Positions 25,041 to 34,652 are shown, counted from the stretch's first letter. The stretch: 64,000 bases of DNA from an uncultured Acidobacteriia bacterium (GCA_903851195.1 CAINNJ010000034.1:1-64000), one strand, 5' to 3'. Made by a program: numbers and translations. Notes: generated by a model from the sequence alone, not told the origin.

Positions 25041-27605
25041 ATGCAATTAGAAAAAGTGTACGAGCCCGGGCGTTTCGAGCCGCACTGGGCTCAGTGGTGG
25101 GTCGAAAGCGGTCTGTATCGCGCCGAATGGCAGCCGGGTAAGCCCGTCTTCTCTCTCGTCATCCCGCCGCCCAACGTCACCGGCGTGCTCCACATGGGCC
25201 ACATGCTGGAACACACCGAGATCGATGTCACGGTCCGCTGGCACCGCATGAAGGGCGACATCACGCTGTGGGTGCCCGGCACCGATCACGCCGGCATCGC
25301 CACCGAAATGGTGGTCTCGCGCCAGTTGCAGGCGAAGGGCATCTTCTACCGCCGCGACATGACCCGCGAGGATTTCGAGAAGAAGGTCTGGGAGTGGAAA
25401 GCCGAATCCGGCGGCACCATCAAGCGCCAGATGATCCGCATCGGCGCCTCCTGCGACTGGTCCCGCGAACGTTTCACCTACGACCCCGGTCTTTCCCGCG
25501 CCGTCCGCGAAGTCTTCGTCACCCTCTACGAAAAGGGCGTCATCTACCGCGGCGAGTACATGGTCAACTGGTGCCCCGGCTGCAACACCGCCATCTCCGA
25601 CCTGGAAACCGTCCATGAAGAGACCGCCGGCCACATGTGGCACATCCGCTACGGCCCCCTCACCGTCGCCACCACGCGCCCCGAAACCATGCTGGGCGAC
25701 ACCGCCGTCGCCATCAACGCGAAGGATGAGCGCTATCTCCACCTGCACGGCACCACCGTCCGCCTGCCGCTGATGGATCGCGATATCCCGATCGTTCTCG
25801 ACGACATGGCGAATCCGGAATTCGGCACCGGCGCCGTCAAAATCACGCCCGCCCACGATCCCAACGATTTCGAAGCCGGCAAGCGCCATAACCTCCCGAT
25901 CATCCGCGTCATCGGTCAGGACGCCCGCATCACCGCGCAGGGCGGCAAATACGCCGGACTCGACCGCTACGAAGCCCGTGCCCGCATCGTGGAAGACCTG
26001 AAAGCCCTCGGCCTTCTCGAGCGCGTCGAGGAACATACCCTCAGCATCGGCAAGTGCCAGCGCTGTTCCACCGTCGTCGAACCGCTCGTCTCGAAACAGT
26101 GGTTCGTCCGCACCAAACCCCTCGCCGCCAAAGCCATCGCTGCTGTTGACGAGAAGCGCATCGACATCATCCCCGAAACCTGGGTCAAAACCTGGAACGA
26201 GTGGATGCACAATATCCGCGACTGGTGCATCTCCCGCCAACTCTGGTGGGGACACCGCATTCCCGTCTGGTATTGCGACGCCCACGGTCACGAAACCGCT
26301 TCCCGAGAAGACCTGACCGTCTGCCCGATATGCGGCAGCGCCGTTCATCAGGATGCCGACGTCCTCGACACCTGGTTCAGTTCCGGTCTGTGGCCGTTCT
26401 CCACGCTCGGCTGGCCCGACCAGACGGACGACCTGAAGCACTTCTATCCCACGTCGCTCCTGATCACCGGCTTCGACATCCTCTTCTTCTGGGTCGCCCG
26501 CATGTCCATGCTCGGCCTCGAGTTCATGGGCGAGGTCCCGTTCCACAAGGTCTACATCCACGGCCTGGTGCGCGATGCCGACAAGCAGAAGATGTCGAAG
26601 ACCAAAGGCAATGTCATCGACCCGCTGGTCGTCACCGATCAGTACGGCACCGATGCCGTCCGCATGGCGTTGCTGATCGGCGCCGCGCCCGGCACTGACA
26701 TCGTCTTCAGCCCGGACCGCCTCGACAGCGCCCGCGCTTTCGCCAACAAGATCTGGAACGCCGCCCGCTTCCTCTTCGTGAACATGGAGCGCTCCGGCGT
26801 GGAGCCCGGTCTGCCCTCGCGGGACGTCACGCCCGTGCAGGTGGAAGACCGCTGGATCTTCAGCCGCCTGAACGAATGCGCGCGGGAGATGAACCAGGCC
26901 ATCGATTGCTACCGCTATCACGAAGCCGCTCAGAGCGTCTGGCACTTCATCTACGACGATTTCTGCGACTGGTACATCGAGCTCAAGAAGCTCCGCTTCG
27001 TCGAGGGCTCCGGTCTGAATGACGACTGGCGCAACATCCTCCTCGTCTTCGAAACCGCGCTCCGTCTGCTGCACCCGGTGATGCCCTTCCTGACCGAAGA
27101 GCTCTGGCACCGCCTCGGAGGGGAAGAGGGCCAGTCCATCTCCGTGCTCGCCTATCCGCAGTTCGACCCCTCCCGCGCCGATGCGGCCGCCGAGAAGGAG
27201 ATCGGCCTGCTGCAGGATGTGGTCCGCGCGGCCCGCAACCTCCGCGCCGATCTCGGCCTCGACCCCAAAATGCCGCTCGAAGGACGCGTCTCCGTCCCGG
27301 TGAACGAACAGGTCCTGCTGCGTCTCGCGGGACTGAAGGTCACGGTCGGCGACGTCCCGAAAACCGGCGCCATGCGCTCCGCCCCGGCGTTCGATCTCTC
27401 CATCGACGTGCCCGCCGGCCAGATGGAAGCCCAGAAGAAGCGTATCGCCAAAGAGCGCGAGCAACTGGAGAAGAACATCGTCAACTCGAAGCGCCAGCTC
27501 TCCGATGACGTCTTCCTCGGCAAAGCGCCCGCCAAAGTGGTCGATTCCATTCGCGCTAAACTGGCCGAATACGAAGCGCAGTTGGCTAAACTAAATGCAC
27601 TCTGA
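25041..27605 (+). CDS. valS: Valyl-tRNA synthetase
   Basis: An 854-aa class I synthetase charging tRNA-Val. The HIGH motif is HMGH at 51-54 and the KMSKS motif is KMSKTKGN near 517. The C-terminal coiled coil (AQKKRIAKEREQLEKN) that clamps tRNA is present. The start at 25041 (MQLEKVYEPG) was chosen over the longer frame because alignment to the family begins here. nadC overlaps its end by 11 bp, giving an apparent valS-nadC-birA operon. Confidence 0.97.
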   Translation: MQLEKVYEPGRFEPHWAQWWVESGLYRAEWQPGKPVFSLVIPPPNVTGVLHMGHMLEHTEIDVTVRWHRMKGDITLWVPGTDHAGIATEMVVSRQLQAKGIFYRRDMTREDFEKKVWEWKAESGGTIKRQMIRIGASCDWSRERFTYDPGLSRAVREVFVTLYEKGVIYRGEYMVNWCPGCNTAISDLETVHEETAGHMWHIRYGPLTVATTRPETMLGDTAVAINAKDERYLHLHGTTVRLPLMDRDIPIVLDDMANPEFGTGAVKITPAHDPNDFEAGKRHNLPIIRVIGQDARITAQGGKYAGLDRYEARARIVEDLKALGLLERVEEHTLSIGKCQRCSTVVEPLVSKQWFVRTKPLAAKAIAAVDEKRIDIIPETWVKTWNEWMHNIRDWCISRQLWWGHRIPVWYCDAHGHETASREDLTVCPICGSAVHQDADVLDTWFSSGLWPFSTLGWPDQTDDLKHFYPTSLLITGFDILFFWVARMSMLGLEFMGEVPFHKVYIHGLVRDADKQKMSKTKGNVIDPLVVTDQYGTDAVRMALLIGAAPGTDIVFSPDRLDSARAFANKIWNAARFLFVNMERSGVEPGLPSRDVTPVQVEDRWIFSRLNECAREMNQAIDCYRYHEAAQSVWHFIYDDFCDWYIELKKLRFVEGSGLNDDWRNILLVFETALRLLHPVMPFLTEELWHRLGGEEGQSISVLAYPQFDPSRADAAAEKEIGLLQDVVRAARNLRADLGLDPKMPLEGRVSVPVNEQVLLRLAGLKVTVGDVPKTGAMRSAPAFDLSIDVPAGQMEAQKKRIAKEREQLEKNIVNSKRQLSDDVFLGKAPAKVVDSIRAKLAEYEAQLAKLNAL

Positions 27606-28419
27606 CGTCACCGACGCCATCCGCCGGGCTCTCGAAGAAGACATCGGCTCAGGCGACATTACTTCCGCCGCCTGCGTCCCGGCCGACCGGCGGGCCAGAG
27701 GCTACTTCCTCGCCCGCGAATGGCTCGTGCTGGCGGGCACCGGTCTGCTCCCGGCCATCTATGAGATGCGCGGTGGCGTGGAGGAACTGACCGTCCTCCA
27801 CGAAGACGGCGCGCACCTGCGGGAGGGCGCGCGTGTTGCCGAGGTTGTCGGCAAAGCCCGCACTCTGCTCGAATGCGAGCGGGTCGCGCTGAACTTCCTG
27901 CAGCGTCTCTCCGGCATCGCCACGCTGGCGAACGAATACAGTTCGCTGGTCGAAGGCACGCCATGCCGCGTTCTCGATACCCGCAAGACTACGCCCGGCC
28001 TCCGCCGTCTGGAGAAAGCCGCGGCGGCTTCCGGCGGCGTCGTGAATCACCGGATGGGCCTTTACGACGCGATTCTCATCAAGAACAACCACATCTCGGC
28101 CGCCGGCGGCGTTCGGCAGGCGATTGAGAACGCCCGCGAGTCCGGCCTGCCCATCGAGATTGAAGTCCGCACTCTCGACGAACTTCACGAGGCGCTCGAT
28201 GCCAGGGCCGATCACCTGCTGCTCGATAACCTCTCCCCGCAGCAGGCCGAGGAGTGGGTCCGCATCATCGCCGGCCGGGCCAAAGTGGAACTTTCCGGCG
28301 GCATCACGCTCGACACGGTTCGCAACTACGCCGAAACCGGCGCCGACTTCGTCTCCTGCGGCGCGATCACGCACTCCGCCCGCGCCGTCGACCTGAGCTT
28401 CCGACTCGAACTGCTGTGA
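27595..28419 (+). CDS. nadC: Quinolinate phosphoribosyltransferase (NadC)
   Basis: A 274-aa enzyme of NAD biosynthesis that makes nicotinate mononucleotide from quinolinate and PRPP. Family motifs are clear: EEDIGSGDITS, NFLQRLSGIAT, LDTRKTTPGLR, IKNNHI and VELSGGITLDTV. Length is typical. It overlaps valS by 11 bp and birA by 4 bp. Confidence 0.97.
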   Translation: MHSDVTDAIRRALEEDIGSGDITSAACVPADRRARGYFLAREWLVLAGTGLLPAIYEMRGGVEELTVLHEDGAHLREGARVAEVVGKARTLLECERVALNFLQRLSGIATLANEYSSLVEGTPCRVLDTRKTTPGLRRLEKAAAASGGVVNHRMGLYDAILIKNNHISAAGGVRQAIENARESGLPIEIEVRTLDELHEALDARADHLLLDNLSPQQAEEWVRIIAGRAKVELSGGITLDTVRNYAETGADFVSCGAITHSARAVDLSFRLELL

Positions 28420-29093
28420 TCGTCCGGCTCCACTCCACGTCGTCCACGATGAAGGACGCGACAGCGCTGGCAGCTTTGGGTGAACCGCACGGCACCGTCG
28501 TGGTGGCCGAGACCCAGACGGCAGGTATCGGTCGCCACGGTCATTCCTGGCACTCCGGCCCGGATGGCGGTCTCTACATGTCGATGATCCTCCGCCTGCC
28601 CGCTCCTGGTCCGACGGTAACCATGGCCCTCGGCCTCGCCGTGCAGCGTGCCGTGGACGAAAACGCCGGCGTTTCCACGGACCTGCGCTGGCCCAACGAC
28701 GTGATGCTGAACGACCGCAAGCTCGCCGGCATCATGGTTCAGGCTGCCGACACCGCCCTGATAGCCGGCATCGGCGTCAACGTGAACCAGCAGCGCTTTC
28801 CCCCCGACCTGGCGTCCATTGCCACCTCTCTGCGTATCGAGACCGGCCGCGAGCATTCCAAAGATGCCCTGCTGGAGCGCATCGTCGCCGAATCTCTCCG
28901 CTACGCGCGACTCGGCAAGCACCAGATTCTCCGCCGTTTCGAGGAGCGCTCCAGCTACGTGCGCGGCAAGGCCGTCGAAGTGGACGGCCGCATCCGCGGC
29001 GTCACTGCCGGTCTGGATCCCGACGGCTTCCTCCTGCTCCAAACCTCCGCCGGTATCGAAAAGATCGTAGCGGGCGGCGTCCGCCCTGTTTAA
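28416..29093 (+). CDS. birA: Biotin-[acetyl-CoA-carboxylase] ligase (BirA, no HTH)
   Basis: A 225-aa group I biotin protein ligase that attaches biotin to the carboxyl carrier protein. The biotin/ATP-binding segment shows up as ETQTAGIGRHGHSWHS and the conserved WPNDVML and KLAGIMV motifs. There is no N-terminal DNA-binding domain, so it does not act as a repressor. The start is the GTG at 28416, sharing GTGA with the nadC stop. Its 3' end is overlapped by the convergent hicB-like frame. Confidence 0.94.
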   Translation: MIVRLHSTSSTMKDATALAALGEPHGTVVVAETQTAGIGRHGHSWHSGPDGGLYMSMILRLPAPGPTVTMALGLAVQRAVDENAGVSTDLRWPNDVMLNDRKLAGIMVQAADTALIAGIGVNVNQQRFPPDLASIATSLRIETGREHSKDALLERIVAESLRYARLGKHQILRRFEERSSYVRGKAVEVDGRIRGVTAGLDPDGFLLLQTSAGIEKIVAGGVRPV

Positions 29094-29343
29094 AACCCCG
29101 GCGATCCCACAAGTGCCCTGTAGTCCACTGGCAAACCGGTACCTCAACTTCGATTTCCCGAAGTTCAGACGTGGGAGAACGTTCCGCGGCGATCACATCC
29201 CGGTAAACTTTGATGGCCTCAGAATCGCGAGTCGTCAATTCCTCGACCGAACTGCCGGTTATGAGGATCGACGGAAGCTCCGGGATGTAACCGCTGATTC
29301 TGTCAGGACCACTTTCCATCACCAACGAATATTTCCGAATCAT
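29002..29343 (-). CDS. hicB: HicB-like antitoxin, partner of a frameshifted hicA
   Basis: The first 70 residues (YSLVMESGPDRISGYIPELP, then REIEVEVP) match the short HicB fold. The frame continues for about 40 arginine-rich residues that overlap the end of birA on the other strand and are probably not conserved, suggesting the normal stop was lost. The ATG at 29343 shares ATGA with the stop of the broken hicA. There is no HTH, unlike the HicB at 17883. Confidence 0.7.
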   Translation of the reverse strand: MIRKYSLVMESGPDRISGYIPELPSILITGSSVEELTTRDSEAIKVYRDVIAAERSPTSELREIEVEVPVCQWTTGHLWDRRGFKQGGRRPLRSFRYRRRFGAGGSRRDPDRQ

Positions 29344-29518
29344 TGTTCGTCATCCTCAATACCAGCCTGCCTCATCATTTCGCGGTAAGTCCCCGGCCGG
29401 ACGTCATCTCCGAGCCTGCCTGACACGACCGTAATTCGGCCGTCCGAGCTTCGGAACGCGATGGCGCGCCCGATGTTCGTGTCAGTCGCCATCCCGCCTT
29501 TTCGAGCGTTCTGATCAC
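29340..29518 (-). pseudogene. hicA: hicA toxin gene, frameshifted
   Basis: Two frames together make a HicA: PKVREVIRTLEKAGWRLTRT in one, then IAFRSSDGRITVVSGRLGDD and VRPGTYREMMRQAGIEDDEQ in the next. The switch lies around 29440-29470, between the N-terminal TSG and the IAFRSS phrase. Only the last 50 codons remain open from a local ATG. Loss of the toxin with a still readable antitoxin is a usual decay route; a one-base assembly error would look the same. Confidence 0.7.
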
Positions 29519-29544
29519 CTCCCGAACTTTGGGAGCAAAATCGA

Positions 29545-31380
29545 TTACCGCTTCAGCAGCTTCTCCAGATTCGCGAACGCCTTCTCCAGCCGCTGCGGCT
29601 TCTTCAGCACGCCGGCAAACAGATCGCCTTTCTCCGTGAACCGCCCCGGCGCCGTCATCATCGTGAACTGTGAAGGATGCAGTTGCGCGTTCACCTCATC
29701 CCACTCGAGCGGCGTCGAAACCGGCGCGCCGTCGTGCGCCCGGACCACGTACGGCGCCGAAATGGTCTTACTCTCCGCGATCTGCATCCAGTCGAAATAC
29801 ACCCGGTCCTTCTCGCGCTTCTCCACCGCGCGCGGCGTCGTGAACAGCTTCGGATGCTCCGCCGCCAGAAGCCGCGCAATAATCTCAGCGAAACTGCGCA
29901 CCTGATCATACGTATAGACCGGTTCCACCGGCACGTAGATGTGCAGCCCGTCGCCTCCCGTCGTCTTCGGATAACCCGTCAGCCCGATCGAGTCCAGCTT
30001 CTGCTTCGTCAGCAGCGCCGCCTCCACAACCTTGCTGAAGGCGCAATGGTACGGATCGATATCCATGAGAATAAAGTCCGGCTTATCCAGCGAACCAATC
30101 CGGCTCATCCACGGATTCTGGTCGATACAGCCCAGATTCGTGAGATACAGCAGCGTCGTCTTATCGTTCGCGATGATGTACCGGGTGTTATCGATGGTCT
30201 CGGTCCGCAGCCACGACGGATAATTATCCGGCGTATTCTTCTGAAAGAAGTACTGCGCGTGAATCCCGTTCGGATAACGCTTCAGCGACAACGGCCGGTC
30301 TTTCAGATGCGGCAGAATGAGCGGCGCAACGGCATCGTAATACCGGATGAGATCGCCCTTCTTATAGCCATCGTTGGGAAAGTAGACCTTGTCCGGATTC
30401 GTCAGTGTCAGCTTCGGATCCGACGGCATCTCCCGCATCACTTCGATGCTCGGCTTATCGTTCCGCAGTCCCAGATAGACGGGCGCGCGCAACCGGACAT
30501 CCTCTGTCCAGTTCGCGAACTTCACCTGCGCCACCAGTTCCGGCTTCACCCAAACGGTGCCCTTCGGAATCTTGTCCCCACGCGTGAATGGCTTCTTCGC
30601 GACCACCAGCGGCTGGAGCCGCCGGAACAGATCCTGCAGCGTCTTCTCCGTGAAACCCGTGCCGACGTTGCCGGCGTAAACGAACTCGCCGTCTTCATCC
30701 CGATACCCGACCGCCAGCGAACCGAACGTGTCCCGTTCTCCGGGCGTGTAGCCGCCGATGACGAACTCCTGCTCCGACGTGAGCTTGTACTTGAGCCAGT
30801 TCGGGCTCCGCCGCGATTCGTACAGACTGTTTGCGCGCTTGGCCACCAGACCCTCGAGGCCGTTCTGCCGCGCGGCTTCCAGAAGGTCGTCGCCCATCGC
30901 CGGGAAATGATCCGACAGACGCAGCAGCGGAAACGGCTTGATAATGGCCGAAAGGGTTTTCCAGCGTTCGGTCAGCGGCACTTTCCGCAGATCGTACCCG
31001 TCGAGGTACAGCAGATCGAACACGTACAGATGGACCGGATTCTTCTCCGCCATTTTGGCCACCGCGTGCGCGTCCTGCGTGTGAATGCGCGGCTGGATCA
31101 GCCCGAATTTCGAAACGCCTTTCGCATCGAGCACGACAATCTCGCCGTCGATGATCGCCTGCTCCGCCTCCAGATAATGGGGTAAAACCCGCAACTCCGG
31201 ATACTGCCGTTCACAGCGGTTGTTGTTGCGTGTGCAGATGGTTATGGCGCCGTTGTCAAGCGTGACCAGACCGCGAACGCCGTCCCACTTCACCTCGTAA
31301 ATCCAGTCGGAACCCTGCGGCAGCTTCGTCGAAATCTCCGCTCCCATCGGCGCGAAGAATCCCGGCAGAGGCGCCTTCAC
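29545..31380 (-). CDS. ligD: LigD ligase and polymerase domains (NHEJ)
   Basis: A 611-aa protein with an ATP-dependent ligase domain (catalytic lysine in EVKWDGVRG, then GEIVVLDAKG, EGLVAKR, KYKL) followed by a primase-polymerase domain (SLKRYPNGIHAQYFFQKN, catalytic acids in LMDIDPYHC, and TTGGDGLHIYVP). It repairs double-strand breaks with Ku. The usual PE-Lig-Pol protein is here split: the phosphoesterase domain is the separate ORF 31413-32033 in another frame, and frame-shifted reading across the A9 tract at 31428-31436 joins the two through KVDPSKLPGAVKAPLPGF. The true N-terminus may therefore lie upstream. Confidence 0.93.
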   Translation of the reverse strand: MKAPLPGFFAPMGAEISTKLPQGSDWIYEVKWDGVRGLVTLDNGAITICTRNNNRCERQYPELRVLPHYLEAEQAIIDGEIVVLDAKGVSKFGLIQPRIHTQDAHAVAKMAEKNPVHLYVFDLLYLDGYDLRKVPLTERWKTLSAIIKPFPLLRLSDHFPAMGDDLLEAARQNGLEGLVAKRANSLYESRRSPNWLKYKLTSEQEFVIGGYTPGERDTFGSLAVGYRDEDGEFVYAGNVGTGFTEKTLQDLFRRLQPLVVAKKPFTRGDKIPKGTVWVKPELVAQVKFANWTEDVRLRAPVYLGLRNDKPSIEVMREMPSDPKLTLTNPDKVYFPNDGYKKGDLIRYYDAVAPLILPHLKDRPLSLKRYPNGIHAQYFFQKNTPDNYPSWLRTETIDNTRYIIANDKTTLLYLTNLGCIDQNPWMSRIGSLDKPDFILMDIDPYHCAFSKVVEAALLTKQKLDSIGLTGYPKTTGGDGLHIYVPVEPVYTYDQVRSFAEIIARLLAAEHPKLFTTPRAVEKREKDRVYFDWMQIAESKTISAPYVVRAHDGAPVSTPLEWDEVNAQLHPSQFTMMTAPGRFTEKGDLFAGVLKKPQRLEKAFANLEKLLKR

Positions 31381-31412
31381 CGCGCCGGGCAGTTTCGACG
31401 GATCGACCTTGC

Positions 31413-32033
31413 TTATCCGGCGGAGAGTTTTTTTTTACCCTTGACCGAAGCCGCGGTCTTCTTCGCCGGCAAATCGGCGGCGATCTCTTCCTGCGTCCGG
31501 CCCGTTTTCACGCTTTGCGCGAAAGCTTCGATATCCCAGCCAGGCTCAGCCGCCTCGTCCTTCTTTTTGATCAGCAGCCACTCGTTGGCGCGCTTCGAGC
31601 CCGAGACCTTCATGCGCACCAGAGCCCACGTCCCGCTCAGCTTCTCGCCGTGCAGCCGGAACTTCAGATCGCCCCGCTCGATCTGCGCCGCCGCCGGATC
31701 GTCTCCGATCAGTTCGAACGTCCCCCGGTCCCACAGCATCACGCTGCCGCCTCCGTAACTGCCCTTCGGGATGTTGCCCTCGAAATCACCGTAGTCGAGC
31801 GGATGATCTTCCACCATGGCGGCGAAGTGCTTCAGTGTCGGATCGAGAGACGGCCCTTTCGGCACCGCCCAGGACTTCAGCGTGCCGTCGATCTCCAGAC
31901 GGAAATCGTAGTGCAGGTGTGACGCATTGTGCCGCTGCACGAAGAAACGCTGCCCCGCGCGCGCCGCCGGAGCGGGCGCCGGTTCGGGGGTTTTGCTGAA
32001 GTCGCGCTTGCGAGCGTATTCCTCAAGTGACAT
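31413..32033 (-). CDS. ligD: LigD 3'-phosphoesterase domain
   Basis: A 206-aa phosphoesterase module: FFVQRHNASHLHYDFRLEID then SWAVPKGPSLDP and DFEGNIPKGSYGGG, all standard for the LigD PE domain that trims 3' ends before ligation. The Lys-rich linker ends at a stop just after nine consecutive adenines, out of frame with the ligase part by one base. It is divergent from ku, with 53 bp between starts, which should hold both promoters. Confidence 0.92.
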   Translation of the reverse strand: MSLEEYARKRDFSKTPEPAPAPAARAGQRFFVQRHNASHLHYDFRLEIDGTLKSWAVPKGPSLDPTLKHFAAMVEDHPLDYGDFEGNIPKGSYGGGSVMLWDRGTFELIGDDPAAAQIERGDLKFRLHGEKLSGTWALVRMKVSGSKRANEWLLIKKKDEAAEPGWDIEAFAQSVKTGRTQEEIAADLPAKKTAASVKGKKKLSAG

Positions 32034-32086
32034 GCGGAGTTGGAAATGTTGCCCCTACCATGTTATAGCTACATACTGGGTGGGTA

Positions 32087-32968
32087 ATGGCGGCAAGCAT
32101 CTGGAAGGGTCATCTGACATTCGGGCTGGTTTCGTTCCCCGTGCGGCTGTTCGCCGCGGCGCGCAGCGAGTCCATCAGCTTCAACCAGCTTCACAAAGAG
32201 GACGGCTCGCGGATCAAACAGATGATCTACTGCCAGTCCGAAGACAAGCCCATTCCGCGAAGCGAGATCGTCAAGGGCTACGAGTACGAAAAGGGCAAGT
32301 ACGTCGTCATCGACGATGAGGACATCAAGAAGGTCGCGCCCAAAACCGCCCGCGTGATGGAGATCCAGGAGTTCGTCAAATCGGAGGACGTGGATCCCGT
32401 CTACCTCGAAAGCTCGTACTACATGGCTCCCGACGAAGGCGGCGACAAACCGTACGCGCTGCTTTTCGAGACGATGAAGCAGACGAAGTATTACGGCATC
32501 GCGAAAGTCGCCATGCACAATCGCGAACACGTTGTGATTCTTCGCCCGGGCGACAAAGGCATGGTGCTTCACACGATGTACTACTCGGATGAAGTCCGCC
32601 GCGCCGACGAGTTTCATACCGACGCCACGAACCTGAAGGAAAAGGAACTGGGACTGGCGAAAATGCTGGTGGAATCCCTTGTGGGTGAGTTCGAGCCGCA
32701 GAAATATCGCGACACGTACCGCGAAAATCTGCGCAAAATGATCGAAGCGAAAATCGAGGGCCAGAGTGTCATCGAAACTCCGGAAACCCACATCGCGCCC
32801 GTTATCGACATCATGGAGGCCCTGAAAAGGAGCCTCGAAATGCGCAAGCCGCCCATGGTCGCGCAGATGTCGGGGGGCTCCTCGGAGGAACAGGGCGACG
32901 AGGAAATTTCCGCGTCCGCCGCGGGTCAGGCGAAACCAAAACGCGCGCGCCGGGTCAAAACCGCGTAA
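32087..32968 (+). CDS. ku: Ku, DNA end-binding protein (NHEJ)
   Basis: A 293-aa bacterial Ku. WKGHLTFGLVSFPVRLF at the start, a central beta-barrel region (VYLESSYYMAPDEGGDKPYA) and a Lys/Arg-rich tail (KPKRARRVKTA) fit the family. Homodimers thread onto broken DNA ends and recruit LigD, encoded divergently next door. The lysine tail is short. Confidence 0.97.
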   Translation: MAASIWKGHLTFGLVSFPVRLFAAARSESISFNQLHKEDGSRIKQMIYCQSEDKPIPRSEIVKGYEYEKGKYVVIDDEDIKKVAPKTARVMEIQEFVKSEDVDPVYLESSYYMAPDEGGDKPYALLFETMKQTKYYGIAKVAMHNREHVVILRPGDKGMVLHTMYYSDEVRRADEFHTDATNLKEKELGLAKMLVESLVGEFEPQKYRDTYRENLRKMIEAKIEGQSVIETPETHIAPVIDIMEALKRSLEMRKPPMVAQMSGGSSEEQGDEEISASAAGQAKPKRARRVKTA

Positions 32969-32977
32969 AATGGCGGA

Positions 32978-34648
32978 ATGCCCCTGAGTTCCGGCGGATC
33001 TCTGCAGACGCTGAACGTACTGAAAAACCAAACTTCCGCGGTTTCCTTTCCGCCGCTGGGCAAGAACCTGAGAGTTCTCCTGGTTTGGCCGAAATTCCCT
33101 CCGTCCTTCTGGGGCTTCGAGGGGGTTTTGCAGATGCTGCCGGAGGCGGCAATGACCCCGCCGCTGGGCCTGGTCACGGTGGCGGCGCTCTGTCCGCCCA
33201 CCTGGACGCTGCGGTTGCTCGACCACGCTTTCGACGAGATCCGCGATGAGGACTACCGGTGGGCCGATCTGATCCTGGTCAGTTCCATGCACGCGCAGCG
33301 GACGGACACGCTGGCGATCCTGCGCCGCGCCCGCGCTCTCGGCACCCGTACTTTCATTGGCGGCCCGTGGGCGTCCAGCGAACCGGAAGTGGTCCGCCTT
33401 GAGGCCGATCACGTCATGGTCGGGGAGGCTGAAGAGGTTTTTGCCGGCATTGCGGAGGCGCTTGAAAACGGCACCGCGCACGACGTTTACCACGTCATCG
33501 ACAAACCCGACATGTCGGCCAGCCCCATTCCCCGCTTCGACCTGCTGCGGCGCGACAAATACACTTCCATGCCGGTGCAGTTCTCACGCGGTTGCCCCTT
33601 TCAGTGCGATTTCTGCGACATTATCACGATTTACGGCCGCAAGCCGCGCGGCAAATCGTCCATCCAACTGATCGCCGAACTCGATCGCCTGCGAGAACTG
33701 GGCTGGCGCAATGAAGTTTTCATCGTCGACGACAACTTTATCGGCAATTCGAAGAACGCCCTTCAGCTTGCGAAGGATCTGGCGGTCTGGGGCAAGCGGC
33801 ACAACCGCCCGTTCTCCTTTTACACAGAAGCCTCGGTCGATCTGGCGGACCGTCCTGAACTGATGCAGGCCATGGTCGAGGCGAACTTCATGTACGTCTT
33901 CCTCGGCATCGAAACACCTTCTTCGGAAGCGCTGAAAGGCTCGAAGAAGTTCCAGAATCTGCGCAAAGACAATCTGGAACAGGTCCGCATTATTCAGGAA
34001 AGCGGCCTTTGGGTGCTCGCCGGCTTTATCGTCGGTTTCGATTCCGACGATGCAACTATCTTTGAGCGGCAGAAAGAATTTATCGAAAGAACCGCCATCA
34101 CGTGGGCGATGGCGGGGATGCTCCAGGCTCCGCCCACCACGCCGCTGTACGACCGTATGAAGGCCGAGGGGCGCCTGATCGAGGACAGCAGCTCGATTTC
34201 GAACTTCAGCGCTCCGAATTTCCGCACCGCGATGCCCCTGCCCACCCTGCTGCACGGTCTGAGCAGGCTGCTTGCGGAACTGTACGAGCCGAAGGCCTTT
34301 TTCGCCCGCGCTTTCCGCTCTCTGGAAGTCTGGAATACCCGGCCATCGCAGAAGCCGCCGGACCTGCCCCTGTCCTACAACCTGAGCATCCTGATGTCTT
34401 CCATGTGGACGCAGGGCGTGAAATCGACTTACCGGGGCGCGTACTGGAGTTTTCTCGGCACGATCGTGAGCCACTACTGGACCAATCCGACCAAGCTCTG
34501 GATGGGCTCCATGGTCCTGCTCTCGGCGCACCATTTCCTGATTTACGCGAAAGAAGTGGCCGATGAACTGGAACGGGACTGTGCCGCGCTCGATTCCGCG
34601 CCGCAGCTTCCGTTGACGATCCCGGAATCGGTGGGCGCGCCGGCCTAG
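32978..34648 (+). CDS. B12-binding domain radical SAM protein (DUF4070-like)
   Basis: A 556-aa radical SAM enzyme. The N-terminal Rossmann-like cobalamin-binding domain runs to about 160. The 4Fe-4S cluster ligands are C206, C210 and C213 in SRGCPFQCDFCD. The C-terminal part (FVFLGIET-type loop, then a DUF4070 region) resembles methylases and methylthio-transfer enzymes of the HpnR/HpnJ group. The substrate is not predictable. It starts 9 bp after ku and 4 bp before the next gene, so ku, this gene and the nucleotidyltransferase may be co-transcribed, though a link to repair is not implied. Confidence 0.88.
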   Translation: MPLSSGGSLQTLNVLKNQTSAVSFPPLGKNLRVLLVWPKFPPSFWGFEGVLQMLPEAAMTPPLGLVTVAALCPPTWTLRLLDHAFDEIRDEDYRWADLILVSSMHAQRTDTLAILRRARALGTRTFIGGPWASSEPEVVRLEADHVMVGEAEEVFAGIAEALENGTAHDVYHVIDKPDMSASPIPRFDLLRRDKYTSMPVQFSRGCPFQCDFCDIITIYGRKPRGKSSIQLIAELDRLRELGWRNEVFIVDDNFIGNSKNALQLAKDLAVWGKRHNRPFSFYTEASVDLADRPELMQAMVEANFMYVFLGIETPSSEALKGSKKFQNLRKDNLEQVRIIQESGLWVLAGFIVGFDSDDATIFERQKEFIERTAITWAMAGMLQAPPTTPLYDRMKAEGRLIEDSSSISNFSAPNFRTAMPLPTLLHGLSRLLAELYEPKAFFARAFRSLEVWNTRPSQKPPDLPLSYNLSILMSSMWTQGVKSTYRGAYWSFLGTIVSHYWTNPTKLWMGSMVLLSAHHFLIYAKEVADELERDCAALDSAPQLPLTIPESVGAPA

Positions 34649-34652
34649 AACC

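Noticed and set aside
25047-27464. 805-codon minus-strand ORF opposite valS
   Set aside because: Antisense artefact of codon bias; valS motifs are certain.
29677-31185. 502-codon plus-strand ORF opposite ligD
   Set aside because: Antisense artefact; the ligase and polymerase motifs are on the minus strand.
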